DNA of 64,000 nt from Saccopteryx bilineata (GCF_036850765.1 NC_089496.1:100774267-100838266), one strand, 5' to 3'. Shown: positions 1 through 12,233, numbered from the stretch's first letter. Translations and numbers: made by a program. The notes: generated from the letters alone by a model not told the origin.

Positions 1-1002
1 AGAGCGTTTGAAACAATCACACGGGCTGCCACACACGACACTGCAAACTCCGACCCCAATAATGCCATCACTGAACTTGTTATATCCCGAACTGTCGACA
101 CTCAATTAGAAACACACAGCAACTTCAACACGATCCAAGGGATAGAAACACTGAAGGCTTAAGGCTAGAAAACATGGAAAGAATAAAAGACCACCCAGGC
201 AGAATCGGCCCGAGACTGAGAAACCTATCGGGGCGCTTTCGGGCCTCCCTAGAAGTCACCACCCACAGAGCCCTGAGCCAGGGGGAATGGGAATGAGACG
301 GTGGAGAGGTCCCAGGGGACTGGGCTAGGCACATCCTTCACCTGCCTTCCCAACCCAGGGAAGGCGAAGGGCACTCAGGGTTTTCAAATCTCAGTCGTGG
401 CATGATACAAGTGAAGGTCACAGTACACATATAAGATATCTTCTTGGGCCCAGAGTTTACTAAGTCCTCCTTACATCCCCTCCTCCTAGCCCCAGACTTC
501 CTAAGTCAAAAAACACCTCTGAACTACCAAACGTGAAATGCTGTGAGCTTCGCCCTCCTTGTTAGCACATGAAGCGTTCTCACGCCAGTTTAGCAGAAGG
601 AATACGTTCTAGAGCTGAAAAACACCTAGCAGAGATCATTTTTTTTCTAAGACTCTCCAGAGAGGTCTGAAGGCAAGGACCAAATGTGTCCCAAAGCACG
701 GTTTGTGAACCAGATTACTCTGGGTGAACTCCAACTAAGGACACTGACGGGCTTCTCAGGAAGAAGCCAGCACGGTGTCCACAAAAGCATGGTGGAGTGG
801 TGCACAGGAAGGACACAAGTGACCATTTGCTGTATCCCAAACATATGTCACGAGTGTTTCATCAAGTGAGTTTAACTTTGACATCAGTGCTCAATGCTAT
901 CTACAGAAATGCTATCTTGGCAAAACAAGAGTTAAGAGAGAGAACAGTTTCTGGTTTTGCCTGGGGTGATGATGGAATTATTCAATAATTATTTATTGAG
1001 TT
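1..1002. other. AFAP1L2 intron 1, no recognised feature
   Basis: Single-copy-looking sequence. No gene, young repeat or regulatory motif that I can support. Confidence 0.5.
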
Positions 1003-1015
1003 CCCATACTCTTCT

Positions 1016-1196
1016 TTTTTTTTTAATTTTATTTATTCATTATAGAGAGGGGAGAGAGAGAGAGAGAGAGAAGGGGGGAGGAGCAGAAAGCATCAACTCC
1101 CATATGTGCCTTGACCAGGCAAGCCCAGGGTTTTGAACCGGCAACCTCAGCGTTTCCAGGTTGACACTTTATCCACTGCGCCACCACAGGTCAGGC
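1016..1196 (-). mobile_element. Short tRNA-type SINE
   Basis: The complement starts CCTGACCTGTGGTGGCGCAG and carries a B-box-like GGTTCAAAACC, a GA-rich tail and poly-A. A perfect 13-bp duplication CCCATACTCTTCT flanks it (1,003-1,015 and 1,197-1,209). Confidence 0.88.
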
Positions 1197-1209
1197 CCCA
1201 TACTCTTCT

Positions 1210-2180
1210 AGTTGCAAAAATGAAGAAGATGCATTTCAGCCCTCAGAGGCCTTCATCTCAATTCAGCGAGACAGCAAAGAAGCCAGGGCTGGGAAGGCAC
1301 AGAGCAAGGAGACCCCAATGGCCTGAGAGGCTCAGGGAGAGCGCATGACAGAGCGACTCCATTTTGAAGGGACACTGAGAGTCCTCCCCACATCTGAGGA
1401 GTCTGCAGAGGGCTCAGGTGTGTTTTCTGCAACATTTCCTGGCAGCAGCCTCACGAGAAATGGAGTCATGGTTTTCTGGATCTCTGCTGGTGCCACATCT
1501 CTGATGGCCTCTGTCCTTTTCTGGCCACCAAGCCTCTCGGCAAGGGGGGCTTCCACAGCAAACACAGGGCTCACGTCAGGAGGAAGGGCCTTCAGAACGG
1601 GGGCGTAATCACCAGGTGGTCCATCACCTGCCAGCGGATTGCTCTGCCAGCAAAGAACACGGTGGACTGTCCTTCTGAACATTATTCAGGGAATTCACAA
1701 GACAGCGGCTTCCAGTTCTTTCTTGTTTTAATGTTACACGTACTTCTAAAATAAGCGTTAGCTTTGTATTGACACAGGAAACTGATTGGAATTTTCAGTC
1801 AGGCAGGTGTAAAGCTGTCTCATACAACTAGATCCACTACTTTATTAATTAATCCTCACCACATGACATCCTTGTGGACACCATGGTGAACTGCGGACGA
1901 GGCGGGGACACACACTTTGACTAGCACCCTTTCTAGCAAAGCTGAGGAGCTTTCTATGAACAAACACTGAGATAAGTGTTGCCACTGTCCTCATTATATC
2001 CCAAGAGACCAGGAGATTTAGAATGTAAATGGATATTCTCATATGATAGACCACGATTTCTACATGAGAAATGGTCTCTCTTCACAAAGCTCTGTTGTCT
2101 TGCCTTTTCCTGCAAATGTACCTACCATCTTTCGGATGGTGAAAGTCCTCTGCTTCTAAAGTGATGCCTGAAATTAAATT
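1210..2180. other. AFAP1L2 intron 1, no recognised feature
   Basis: Short open frames (for example 1,345-1,608) lack any recognisable protein signature. A weak MIR-like motif occurs at about 1,845-1,880. Confidence 0.4.
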
Positions 2181-2191
2181 AGTCCCAAAGT

Positions 2192-2486
2192 GGCGCTGGC
2201 CGGTTGGCTCAGTGGTAGAGCAACAACCACCTGCTTCTCCCCACCCCCTCCTCTCTCTCCTCCGCAGCCACGGCTTGAATGGTTCAAGCGAGTTGGCCTC
2301 AGGCACTGAGGATGGCTCCATGAAAACTAAAATAGCTCGGTTGCCGAGTAACAGCAAAGGCCCCAGATTGGCACAGTATCACCCAGTAGGGGGCTTGCTG
2401 GATGGATCCCAGTTGGGGCACATGTGCAAGTCTGTCTCTCTACCTCCCCACCTCTCACTGAATACAAAAAAAAAGCCCCCAAAAAA
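2192..2486 (+). mobile_element. Diverged long tRNA-type SINE
   Basis: GCTGGCCGGTTGGCTCAGTG at the head and GATGGATCCCAGTTGGGGC near the tail match the long SINE family seen at 25,545, with many changes and a shortened middle. It ends in an A-rich tract. An older member. Confidence 0.7.
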
Positions 2487-2499
2487 CAAAAGTCAGGGC

Positions 2500-3700
2500 C
2501 TGAAAGAAGAGATATAACGGCTCCATGTTCCAGTTCCCTAAGACCCCACAGTTTAAGACCCATGGAGGAAGAAACTCTGTCTCCAGGCCTGCACAGATGT
2601 CCTGGCCACCATGGAAGGCCAAGAACACATCATTGGTCATTACTCAGGGGATCTGGGCCAGAGCCCCAGACCCATCAACTCTAAGGAAGCATCTGGCTCT
2701 AGCTCATCACTGGATGGAAAAGGGACTCTAGCAACTACACCAGATGTAGTGTGTGTACACACACACACACACACACACACCACCTACAATAATGCCTCTG
2801 CAGCGGTGCTAAGACAAAGTCAGCAAAACCAGGAGCTTCCAAGGCAGGTCACACTGACCTGGCCGAAATATCCTATTTTCCCACAATAAAAAAAATCAAG
2901 AACAGTCACCTATCACTCATGCTATAGTTAAAACACTGGAAAGTTTTCCCATAAAACAAATGTCTGTGGGGGATGACAGGGAGAAGGAGGAAGAGGCAGC
3001 CAGACATCTTCTCCTTTGGTGGAAGTTCTAAAATATCGAGGCCATTTGGATTGCATTTTTATTGCTATTTCTAGGCATAGGCACTTTGAGATGTCTCGTT
3101 CAGCACGGGTTTATTCCCACAGTCTTACAAGCAGCCGCTTCCAGGGCAGTCACGTGATGCTCTCTTAATCCCACAACCCCCAAACCCCAAGTGTTTGATG
3201 AAGGCTGAGGAAGTGAAAGTTAAGCAGGTCTCTTCCTTGAGTCAATCAGTTCCCTTGCCTTACAACTCCCCAGAGAGTGAAAACAGCCAAGGTCAGGGGA
3301 GTGAGTCTGCTTGGGAAGAGATGATTTCATTGGTTGGGACTTTATGGGGCTTTGTACATTTTATGTGGCAAATACTTTTGCTATCCTTTTGCAAGGGGGA
3401 TAAAACAAAACAAAACTCCATTCCTGGCAGGGGTTTGATTACACAATCTGGGAAGAGAATGTAGCCTAAGGACTTCACTTCCCCATTGTCTGGGCTCTTA
3501 GTGACAATTTAGACTGAACTCATGTTCAAGAGACTTCTATTCCAAGGTGTGGGGCTCTCCCCCAAAGGCTCAGCTATCTCGATCATTCTATATACTACTG
3601 GGGAGCAGTAACTCCTAGGAAGTCCCTAAGCGGACATTTCCTCCACAAGCCACCCAAGAACTGACCCAGAACCTTCGCAAAGACAACCCTGTCTTCTGTC
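2500..3700. other. AFAP1L2 intron 1, only a CA repeat
   Basis: Apart from the microsatellite at 2,751-2,780 I see nothing that can be named. Confidence 0.4.
2751..2780. repeat. (CA)n microsatellite
   Basis: GTGTGT followed by about 12 CA units. Confidence 0.9.
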
Positions 3701-3729
3701 TTTTTTCAGTCTCGGGGTTGTCTGTCTTA

Positions 3730-3927
3730 CATTTATTTTTACTTTTTAGATTTTATTCATTTCTAGAGAGAGAGGAGAGAGGGAGAGAGGGAGAGAGAGA
3801 GAGAGAAAGGAGTGAAGGAAGCATCAACTCCCATATGTGCCTTGACCAGGCAAGCCCAGGGTTTTGAACCGGCGACCTCAGTATTCCAGGTTGACGCTTT
3901 ATCCTCTGCGCCACCACAGGTCAGGCA
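3730..3927 (-). mobile_element. Short tRNA-type SINE
   Basis: Same family as 1,016-1,196. A perfect 15-bp duplication GGGTTGTCTGTCTTA flanks it (3,715-3,729 and 3,928-3,942). Confidence 0.88.
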
Positions 3928-4027
3928 GGGTTGTCTGTCTTAAAGCCTTGGTTTCCTCATGTCCACAATGGAAATGGAAAAAATCTACCTCCTCGCATAG
4001 AACTGTAAGGGTAAGATATATATATAT

Positions 4028-4416
4028 TTTTTTCATTTTTCTGAAGCTGGAAACAGGGAGAGACAGTCAGACAGACTCCCGCATGCGCCCAACCGGGATC
4101 CACCCGGCAGGCCCACCAGGGGCGACGCTCTGCCCACCAGGAGGCGATGCTCTGCCCATCCTGGGTGTCGCCATGTTGCGACCAGAGCCAGTCTAGCGCC
4201 TGAGGCAGAGGCCACAGAGCCATCCCCAGCGCCCGGTCCATCTCTGCTCCAATGGAGCCCCGGCTGCGGGAGGGGAAGAGAGAGACAGAGAGGAAAGCGC
4301 GGAGGAGGGGTGGAGAAGCAAATGGGCGCTTCTCCTGTGTGCCCTGGCCGGGAATCGAACCCGGGTCCTCCGCACGCTAGGCCGATGCTCTACCGCTGAG
4401 CCAACCGGCCAGGGCT
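4028..4416 (-). mobile_element. Long tRNA-type SINE, full length
   Basis: The complement runs from AGCCCTGGCCGGTTGGCTCA to AGCTTCAGAAAAATG and poly-A. The flanks share GTAAGATAT (4,011-4,019 and 4,419-4,427). The body has two copies of the GGGCAGAGCRTCGCC unit. Confidence 0.88.
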
Positions 4417-4464
4417 AAGTAAGATATTTTATGTAGAGTGTTTTTAGAGGGTACAGCAATGGGA

Positions 4465-4575
4465 ATTTTATTCACTACAAGCTTCTAGATGGCAGGAACG
4501 TTGCATTCGGTTGGCCCAATCTCACCTCTGCACTCCATATAGATGAGGTTGAATACATGCTAGCAATGAGTGCGT
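4465..4575 (+). mobile_element. L2-like 3' end (tentative)
   Basis: ACAAGCTTCTAGATGGCAGG, then sequence like the L2 tail that precedes GTTGAATACATGCTAGCAAT. Confidence 0.35.
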
Positions 4576-4894
4576 TTTTTAGAAATTAAGAGTGAGGGAA
4601 CATGTCACCGAGTTATAAAAATTAAAGCAGTATTGTAATGGCACGTGAACAAACTGACAGATCAAGGGAAGATACTGGAATGTACTGAATAGGCCCAAGT
4701 ACTGTATATCCAGTGATTTCACTGATGATAAACACATTGAGAAAAAGATAGATTAATGAAAAACACTACTGGTATAATGATGTAACCCTATGTGGAAAAA
4801 TATGCATTTAGACCAATATGTTATACCTTAGGAAGAATTTCAGATTGTTCAAAAACATAAAACATGAAGAAAAAAAAAAGAGCAGATATGTACT

Positions 4895-5266
4895 AGAAGG
4901 AAACAGTGCCGGTAGGACCGTAAAATGGCAGAGCCACTTTGGAACAGTCTGGCCGGTCCCCAAATGACTGAACATAGAGTTACCGTATGACCCAGCAATC
5001 CCACTCCTAGGCATATAACCAAGAGAAACAAAAACATATGCCAGCCCTGACACTGTATACAAGTGTGTATAGCATCATTATTCACAACAGCAAAAGTGAA
5101 AACCACACAAATGTCCAGCAATAGGCAAATGGATAAACAAGTGTATGATATCCATGCTTATTTGACTGTGGACTATTATTTGGCCATAAAAGGAAATGAT
5201 GGACTGGTAACTTGCTACAACTTGGACTAAACCTCCAAAACATTATGCCAGTAAAGAAACCAATCA
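4895..5266 (+). mobile_element. L1M-type fragment, left part
   Basis: The sequence TGACCCAGCAATCCCACTCC and the following amino acid pattern are typical of the C-terminal end of LINE-1 ORF2. It continues after a SINE at 5,601-5,905 as 3' UTR. Old and full of stops. Confidence 0.72.
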
Positions 5267-5586
5267 TGCCTGACCAGGCGGTGGTGCAGTGGATAGAGCG
5301 TCAGACTGGGATGCGGAAGACCCAGGTTCGAGACCCCGAGGTCACCAGCTTGAGCGCGGGCTCATCTGGTTTGAGCAAAAGCTCACCAGCTTGAGCCCAA
5401 GGTCTCTGGCTCAAGCAAGGGGTTACTCGGTCTGCTGAAGGCTCGCGGTCAAGGCACATATGAGAAAGCAATCAATGTACAACTAAGGTGTTGCAATGCG
5501 CAATGGAAAACTAATGATTGATGCTTCTCATCTCTCCGTTTCTGTCTATTCCTCTCTCTGACTCTATCTGTGTAAAAAAAAAAAAA
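5267..5586 (+). mobile_element. Medium tRNA-type SINE in L1M
   Basis: It starts TGCCTGACCAGGCGGTGGTG and ends in poly-A, flanked by a perfect 14-bp duplication AAAGAAACCAATCA (5,253-5,266 and 5,587-5,600). It splits the older L1M. Confidence 0.9.
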
Positions 5587-5600
5587 AAAGAAACCAATCA

Positions 5601-5905
5601 CAAGAATCTAGATATTATGTGATTCCATGCAGATAAATGTCCAGAAGAGGGAACGCCATAGAGAAAGAAAACAGCTCAGTGGTTGCAAAGGGCTGGGGCA
5701 GGGTGAGAGGGGAGGATAAGGAGTGAGAGCCAGAGGGGAAGGGGGTTCCTTTCTGAGGTGCTGAAAACCTTCTAAAATTGATGTGGTGATGGCCACACCG
5801 CTCTGTGACTGGACGAAACTCAAACTGCACTGTACACTCTTGTACACTCTGCATGGTGAGCTGTATGGTATGCAAATGAGAGCTCGACAAGGCTGTTCTT
5901 AAAAG
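5601..5905 (+). mobile_element. L1M-type fragment, right part
   Basis: Continues the L1 interrupted at 5,267: end of ORF2-like sequence, then a 3' UTR with TGTACACTCTGCATGGTGAG. Old copy, no coding value. Confidence 0.65.
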
Positions 5906-6194
5906 AAGGAAAAAGATTTTTTCAAGTGTAATTTTAGGGAATGATTTCTAAGGATCAGCAAAACCTAGAGCCATAAAAGGGATAAATTTGATTGCACGCA
6001 CACACGCACACAAAATCCTATTTTGGAAAAGCAAACATAAAAGCAAGTCAAAAGATAAGACACTGGGGGCAGAGGAGGAGATGTGCAGCTCATACCCAGA
6101 GGCTTGATTTCCTTTACAGATAAAAAGCACGCACAAAATTATCTTTAAAATACCAACAATCCAATAGAAAACTAGATAATGCATATGAGCACTA

Positions 6195-6216
6195 CGCACA
6201 CACACACACACACACA
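6195..6216. repeat. (CA)n microsatellite
   Basis: About 11 CA units, with a shorter CA/CG run at 5,997-6,012. Confidence 0.9.
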
Positions 6217-6239
6217 GTGGCTTTTCTAGATATGAAAAG

Positions 6240-7140
6240 GCGTTCAACTTCACTTATAATAAAAAGAGAGATACCTTGGTAATTCTGATGGACAAAGATG
6301 AAAAAAATGCAGTAATATATGCGTTGATGAAAGCGTAGGGAAACAGACACTCTTGACATTTTGCTGATGAGAGTAAAAAGTTCACAACTTCCCTCTGGCA
6401 ACATCCAATCAAATCATAAGTGCAAGTGTCCTTTACCCTAGCAATTCCACTCCTGAGATGTCATGCTACAGATATCCTGCATGGGTCTGCAATGACCTTC
6501 ACGCAGGGAAATTCCTGGTGACATTGTTTTCCATAGCAAAGGATGGGGTAAATGTGAATGCCATTTAAATTATATAAATGATGCTATCTCCACATAAAGG
6601 CAATGCTGAGCACAGTAACAAAGGATGCAGCAGATACATCAGGAGCAAGCTCCAAAGAAAGGGGAGAGTGGTGGTAGGAGGGGGGAGTGGTGGGAGGAGG
6701 GGGGAGGGGAGGGGGGAGGAGAGGAGAGGGGAGGGGAGAGGAGAGGAGCGAGGGGAGGGGAGGGGAGAGGGGAGGGGAGGGGGGAGTGGTGGGAGGAGGA
6801 GAGAGGGGAGGGGAGAGGGGTGGGAGGAGGGGAGAGGGGAGGGGAGAAGAGGGGAGGGGAGGGGAGAAGAGGGGAGGGGAGAGGAGAGGGGAAGGAGAAG
6901 GGGAGGGGAGGGGAGGGGGAGGGGGAGGGAAGGGAAAGAGGGAAGGAGGAGAGAAAACAGGGAGAATAGGGAGTTAGGATTATTGCAGAGAAAAGGGAAA
7001 ACATTTTAGTGACTATATCCTTGACAGATATTATCACTGAAGGTGGAATTCTGAGGATTTTCCAATTCCATGCAATCAGTTTTTTGCTCCATACGCATAT
7101 TTTATAATAAGCATGTATAACTTTCACCATAAAAATAGAT
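6240..7140 (+). mobile_element. L1M-type fragment with purine tract
   Basis: CTAGCAATTCCACTCCTGAG and the text on both sides fit an old L1 3' end. The purine tract at 6,660-6,955 sits inside it, perhaps expanded from an L1 3' UTR G-rich stretch. Confidence 0.5.
6660..6955 (+). repeat. Polypurine (GGGGA)n-rich low-complexity tract
   Basis: About 300 bp almost entirely G and A on the plus strand, built from GGGGA, GGAGA and GGAGG motifs with a few TGGTGG breaks. Open frames of up to 163 codons cross it on both strands only because stops are rare in such sequence. Confidence 0.92.
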
Positions 7141-7144
7141 GCAA

Positions 7145-9775
7145 AATTACTACACTGAATTCTTTTGCAGAGTGAAATAGCAACTTGAAATGTGTAGCTG
7201 TTGTTTATGCTATTTTAAAGTATTTAAAATAACTTCACAGGGGGGTGGACAAAAGAAAAGGGAGAGAGGAAAACTGAATTTGCCAGGTTGGGCCCTACTG
7301 GCTGGGAAATCTGACCCTTGATCTCTGTCCTGGGAAGACATAGGAGTCAGAACCAGAGAAGAAGGATGTAAGCAGAACTTGCTGGAAGCAGGGCTTGACC
7401 ACCTGGCCTGGGGCTGAGGGCACTGAGACCCCCACTCCCAGCTGCAGCCTAGCTCTGGGAACAAGCCCCAGCTAAACCCCCAGCTCATCTGATCTGTTCA
7501 TCCATCACCCTCCCACCTGATGACAGGAAGAATGACGCAGGCCAGGACGCCAGGGCCAAGTTCAGGTCCTGGTCTAGCCCTTCATCTCTCTTTAGCCCCA
7601 GTACCCTCATCCACTCAACGACAGTGACATGGCAACATGCTCTGCCCTAGGAGAACCAGACCCCCCAAAACCCGATAATCCCATAATGACTGCCAACGTA
7701 TGGAGAGAAAGGGCCACCGTCCAGTAAGTCAGCTTCTAGAAGCCGGGCTGAGAGGTAGCCTCCTTCGCTCTGGTTACTTAGAAGCCCATCCTTTCCTCGG
7801 CTCCTTGTTCTCTTCAGCCTGTCTCCATGGCTGTTGGGGGCCTTCCTTGCAGAATCAATGGCATCTTGTCTGTGGTCTTGACCCACTTCCAAGTGATGAA
7901 CCAACTTCATTGGAAGCGTCTGCTCAGAGCTCTCTGAGAAGAGCCATTGTTCCCCCCACACTTGTCCAAAGCCCCCATTTAGGGACGGCTGTGGGCATGG
8001 ACGGGGGACATTCATCACCGGGAACATTTGCCAACAAATGAGAGACAGCTGTTCGGTTCGAATGGCGTGTGGCTGAATGTTGCCTGCGGGGAGATTTATT
8101 TTCCAAGTGAGAACGTCCTCCCTTATCGATTCAAATTGTAAGAAATGGGAGAAATGCTCCCCGTCCCCCTGCCAGGCCCGAGTCCACGAACATCTCAGTC
8201 ACATAGCACACAAGGCATCACGGGCGCACGTCAGCAAATGAGCCTCCTGCATGCTGGTTACACACCTGCCTCCAGGCTCCCTGGGAGAAGCGCCCCGGTC
8301 ATGCGAACCATGCCCATCTAGCCAGGGGCCACCATGCCTCGCCTCTCGACGGCCACAAACGCCCAGCAGTGCCAGGGCCACACTCAGTAGGGACTTCGGT
8401 AGGCTCAAGGTCTGATTAAAAGAAGCAGATGGGAAACTGGACAGACATGCCTGGGAATTACCAGGAACGGAGTAAATGCCCACCTGTGTGCCTAACACTT
8501 TGTTGTGCATCTTACGGGCCATAAAGCTAGCCAGGGGGGACAAGACAGGGGCACAAGGAGCAGAGGCCCAGATACAGGTGTGCTGACTGGGTCCCACGTG
8601 AGGTGTGAGCAGCTCGAGCCGGCCAGATGTGATCAATGAAAGCTGGCTTCTTGGAGGAGGTGGCGGGAGATGAGGGCGGGCATGATGGGGAGGAGCGAAG
8701 GGGCTGGAGCCCATTCCCTGTCATAAATGACTTGAGCAAAGGCCTGGCTGGACCAGCTGGGGACCCAACAGGGAACTAGGACGCCTGGAACCTAGGCACG
8801 TCGACAAACCCCCTTTCAGAAAAGGTTATTTCATCTCTCCTCAGAGACTGCCAAGCCTCAGCCGTTAGCCATGTTGGGGAATCGTCCTCCCATCCCAAAG
8901 GGACACACCAAAATGGCAGGGCTGGAGCCAGGGCATCTCACCTAATGTCAGATTCAAATCTGGCTGCAGGTCAAGTCTGAAGCCATCGGAAGATGAAGAT
9001 CAAGTCTAGCTTGATCAGGCTAAGCCCGGCAGCAGATGTGCTCTCGAGCCCTGGGAAGCTGGGTCTGAATCCTGCTGGATTATCTGTGAGCTTTTGCTTG
9101 GGCTGCCTGGCCTCAACTTTCTGCATTCACAGAATGCAGATAAGAATATTTATGGCTGATCCCTGCCTCCCCGCCCCCAGGCCCAGTCCTGATTCTGCTG
9201 GCCTGGGATAAAATGGAAGTGTCTGTTAGGAAAGCTTTGGGAAGCCTTTCAGTAACATTCCGAGCTCAGCCAAGCTCAAGGGAACAAAGTCCTGCATTCC
9301 AGGGGACTTCTCCAGTAAAGCGATGCCAAGAATGTCACTGAAAGATTCTAAGATGCTTTCCCTATCAGACCTCTCGCAGGTACAGTACCCCAGGGAGGCT
9401 CCAGGGACCTGGAGGAGGGTGAGAATAGGCACTTCAGGTTCTCACCACCCTCTCTCCGGAGTCTCTAAGGGTGAAATGAGGTGGAGAAATGAACAGCCCA
9501 GGGGAGGGAGGCTGCAGATGAGCCCGTGGACGCAGTCACGATCAGATGTGGACAGCAAGGCTTCGAGAGCTGGGAGTCTGAGGCCCCGCCTTCTCATAGA
9601 AACCACTTCCCAGTCAGTAGCTGTGTGAGTTAAGTGTAAAGGGTCAGACCCTGAATTACCCCACGGGGAAAACAGCCATCTGTCTGACTTCTGACACATC
9701 TCTCTGGGATAGTTGTGGAGGTAAAAAAAAAAATGGAACATATATTGAAATAAAATTAAAAGGTACTAGTATTAG
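7145..9775. other. AFAP1L2 intron 1, repeat-poor stretch
   Basis: 2.6 kb without a young insertion. Frames such as 8,199-8,714 (minus) show no family motif. Possible regulatory DNA, but nothing specific is visible. Confidence 0.4.
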
Positions 9776-9787
9776 TTATTATTTTTA

Positions 9788-10154
9788 ACTGATTTGTGGG
9801 GAGGGAGGAGGGAGAAGGGAAGAGGGAGAATCATCAACTCATAGTTCATCAGTTTAGTTGTTCAATGCTTGCTTTCTCATATGTGCCTTGACCAGGGGGC
9901 TCAAAACAAGCCAGTGACCCCCTGCTCAAGCCAGCAACCTTGGGTTCAAGCCAGTGACCTTTGGGCTTAAGCCAGAGACCTTGGGATCATGTCACGATCC
10001 CACACTCAAGCCAGTGACCTCACACTCAAGCTGGTGAGCCTGTGCTCAAGCCAGATGAGCCTGGGCCCAAGCTCACGACCTTGGGGTTTCAAACCTGGGA
10101 CCTTAGCATTCCAAGTCAACGCTCTATCCACTGCACCACTGCCTGGTCAGGCAA
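9788..10154 (-). mobile_element. Medium tRNA-type SINE with internal repeats
   Basis: The complement starts CCTGACCAGGCAGTGGTGCA. A perfect 12-bp duplication TTATTATTTTTA flanks it (9,776-9,787 and 10,155-10,166). The body carries at least six variants of CTCAAGCCAGTGACC on this strand, more than the other copies in the window. Confidence 0.85.
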
Positions 10155-10166
10155 TTATTATTTTTA

Positions 10167-11305
10167 ATAATTGCTCTTGATTCTTCATGTTCTACTTAAT
10201 ATTAAGAAGACAGCAGCAGCTGGAGGGCAGGGAAGAAGGAGAAAGTCAGGGTTGACAGAGGGTGGCTCTCCCCTAAACAGAGGCAGTGCTGAAAGTCAGC
10301 AGAGGCAAGATGACCCTGTCCCAAGCAGCCCCGCCCGCCCCAGGCAGCAGCTGCCAGGAGGCCAGGGCCTCCAGAGGAACCCAGAGCCAGGCCAGAAAGG
10401 TGCAGCCTGGAGCCTACCAGCAGCTGCATGTCCCAAGCAGATGTCCTCCTGGGGTTGCAACTGGCGTCCCCGCCACGTGGGCCCCGGTTCTGTGGTTGCC
10501 GGAGACTTTTCATCCTCTGCCTCTTGCGGATGGGCACCCTGGCATGGACTGAAACGAACTTCACCAGCCCCGCCGAATCTCTTCCTGAGCCTTCCTGTCA
10601 CTTGCATCGAATTGCTCATTTCATCAACCAGTCTCAAACATGATTCCACCCAACCCCGGTTCCCACGACTGAGAGAGCCTCCCTGCTGGCTTCAACACTC
10701 CAGTGGACCCGGGACTAGGAAGGCAGGTGCAGAGATGTGAGCCGAGCCGAACACTGTCAGTGAAAGGATGGTTCTGAAGCTAGAAGATGTCAATCAACGA
10801 CTTTTAGTGCATGAGAAAGTATGGTGGGAACAGTCAGACCAGCAGAATCAACCTCAGGGTTTTTCCATTTTCTGAAAACCTTGAGCTTAGTTCTTGGTTT
10901 ACATGGCTGGAAATGCTACCCACCCACTGAGACACACCCCGAAGAGTTCACTCTGCTGCCCACACTCTCAAGACTCCAGGTCCTGCCTGCTGGGCCCAGG
11001 CAGCATACCACTGGGCAGAGCAAACAAGCAGGGGGTGGCCTCCCTGATCCAGATGGTTTACCAGACACACCTTTGAATTTCAAAAAGCCTTAAAAAGACA
11101 ACAACAAAGGAAAACTACTATAATTTAAAACAGAAATGGAGATGGGACAAAAAGTGTCAGGGACCAATTCTGTCAGGGACCATTCTGAACCTGGGGCTGG
11201 AGAGGCAGGGATAGAAGCCGTTTATCTTGTTTGGATGCACCAATTTTAATTGAGCAGTCCCATCTTCTGGGTAAAGAGGAGCAAAAATGGGCTTGTGTAC
11301 AGTCA
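10167..11305. other. AFAP1L2 intron 1, no recognised feature
   Basis: Overlapping frames on both strands at 10,171-10,740 come from a G+C-rich, stop-poor stretch with no recognisable protein. Confidence 0.4.
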
Positions 11306-11496
11306 CAGGCATCCCCAAACTACGGGCCCGCGGGCTGCATGCGGCCCCCTGAGGCCATTTATCCGGCCCCACCGCACTTCCGGAAGGGGCACCTCTTTCA
11401 TTGGTGGTCAGTGAGAGGAGCACTGTATGTGGTGGCCCTCCAATGGTCTGAGGGACAGTGAACTGGCCCCCTGTGTAAAAAGTCTGGGGACTCCTG
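11306..11496 (+). mobile_element. hAT MITE (family A), first copy
   Basis: About 191 bp starting CAGGCATCCCCAAAC and ending TCTGGGGACTCCTG, with the core GCGGCCCCCTGAGGCCATTT. Near-identical in plan to the copy at 44,168. The target duplication has decayed or been lost. Confidence 0.82.
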
Positions 11497-11640
11497 TAAC
11501 TTCGTATCCCATCAGTCAGGTACCAATCAACCAGTTGATGTCAGCTCTTGGCCATGACCTGTGTGCTTAGTAATGTAGACCCAAAGATGACTCCAGGTGC
11601 TCAGAGTTGCTGGGGGCAACTGAAAACACACACATCTATA

Positions 11641-12233
11641 CAGTGTGTCCGTAAAGTCATGGTGCACTTTTGACCAGTCACAGGAAAGCAACAAAAGACG
11701 ATAGAAATGTGAAATCTGCACCAAATAAAAGGAAAACTCTCCATTTCATACCTATTCAGTGCAGTATGATGTGGGCTCACGCACAGATTTTTTAGGGCTC
11801 CTTAGGTAGCTGTCCCGTAGAGCCTCCACAGACTCGTCACTGACTGATGGCCTACCAGAACGGGGTTTCTCCACCAAACTGCCGGTTTCCTTCAACTGCT
11901 TATCCCACCCAGTAATGTTATTCCTATGTGGTGGCACTTCGTTATTAACGCGCCGATATTCACGTTGCACTTTGGTCACAGATTTGAATTTAGCGAGCCA
12001 CAGAACACACTGAACTTTCCTCTGTACCGTCCACATCTCGACTGGCATGGCCGTGGGCTGCTCCGCTGTATACACGGTGTTACGTCATCATCTGCGCATG
12101 CGCACATGCTGCCACATCATCCTACAGAAACTGGGAGGGTTTTCCTTTTATTTGGTGCAGATTTCACATTTCTATCATCTTTTGTTGCTTTCCTGTGACC
12201 GGTCAAAAGTGCACCATGACTTTACGGACACTG
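11641..12233 (-). mobile_element. Mariner/Tc1-type transposon, internally deleted
   Basis: 593 bp bounded by TA dinucleotides (11,639-11,640 and 12,234-12,235). The termini are inverted repeats of about 100 bp that begin CAGTGTGTCCGTAAAG on one side and its near-complement on the other. Between them a minus-strand frame from 12,075 encodes roughly the first 90 residues of a transposase with a helix-turn-helix region (VQREYRR, GSLVEKPRSGRPSVSD). The catalytic part is missing and the frame runs into the far repeat, stopping at 11,752. Nonautonomous. Confidence 0.85.
11752..12075 (-). pseudogene. Truncated mariner-type transposase (N-terminal part only)
   Basis: A 107-codon frame inside the 593-bp mariner element. 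It holds the DNA-binding N terminus with the GRPS-type linker and ends in inverted-repeat sequence. No DDE/D catalytic motif is present because of the internal deletion, so it cannot encode an active transposase. Confidence 0.75.

Noticed and set aside
6578..7130. Proteins of 96-163 codons on both strands
   Set aside because: They are translations of a polypurine/polypyrimidine tract, Gly/Arg/Glu or Pro/Ser only, open on both strands because stops are rare.
8199..8714. 171-codon minus-strand frame
   Set aside because: No domain, no splice or conservation signal that I can see, and the region is generally stop-poor.
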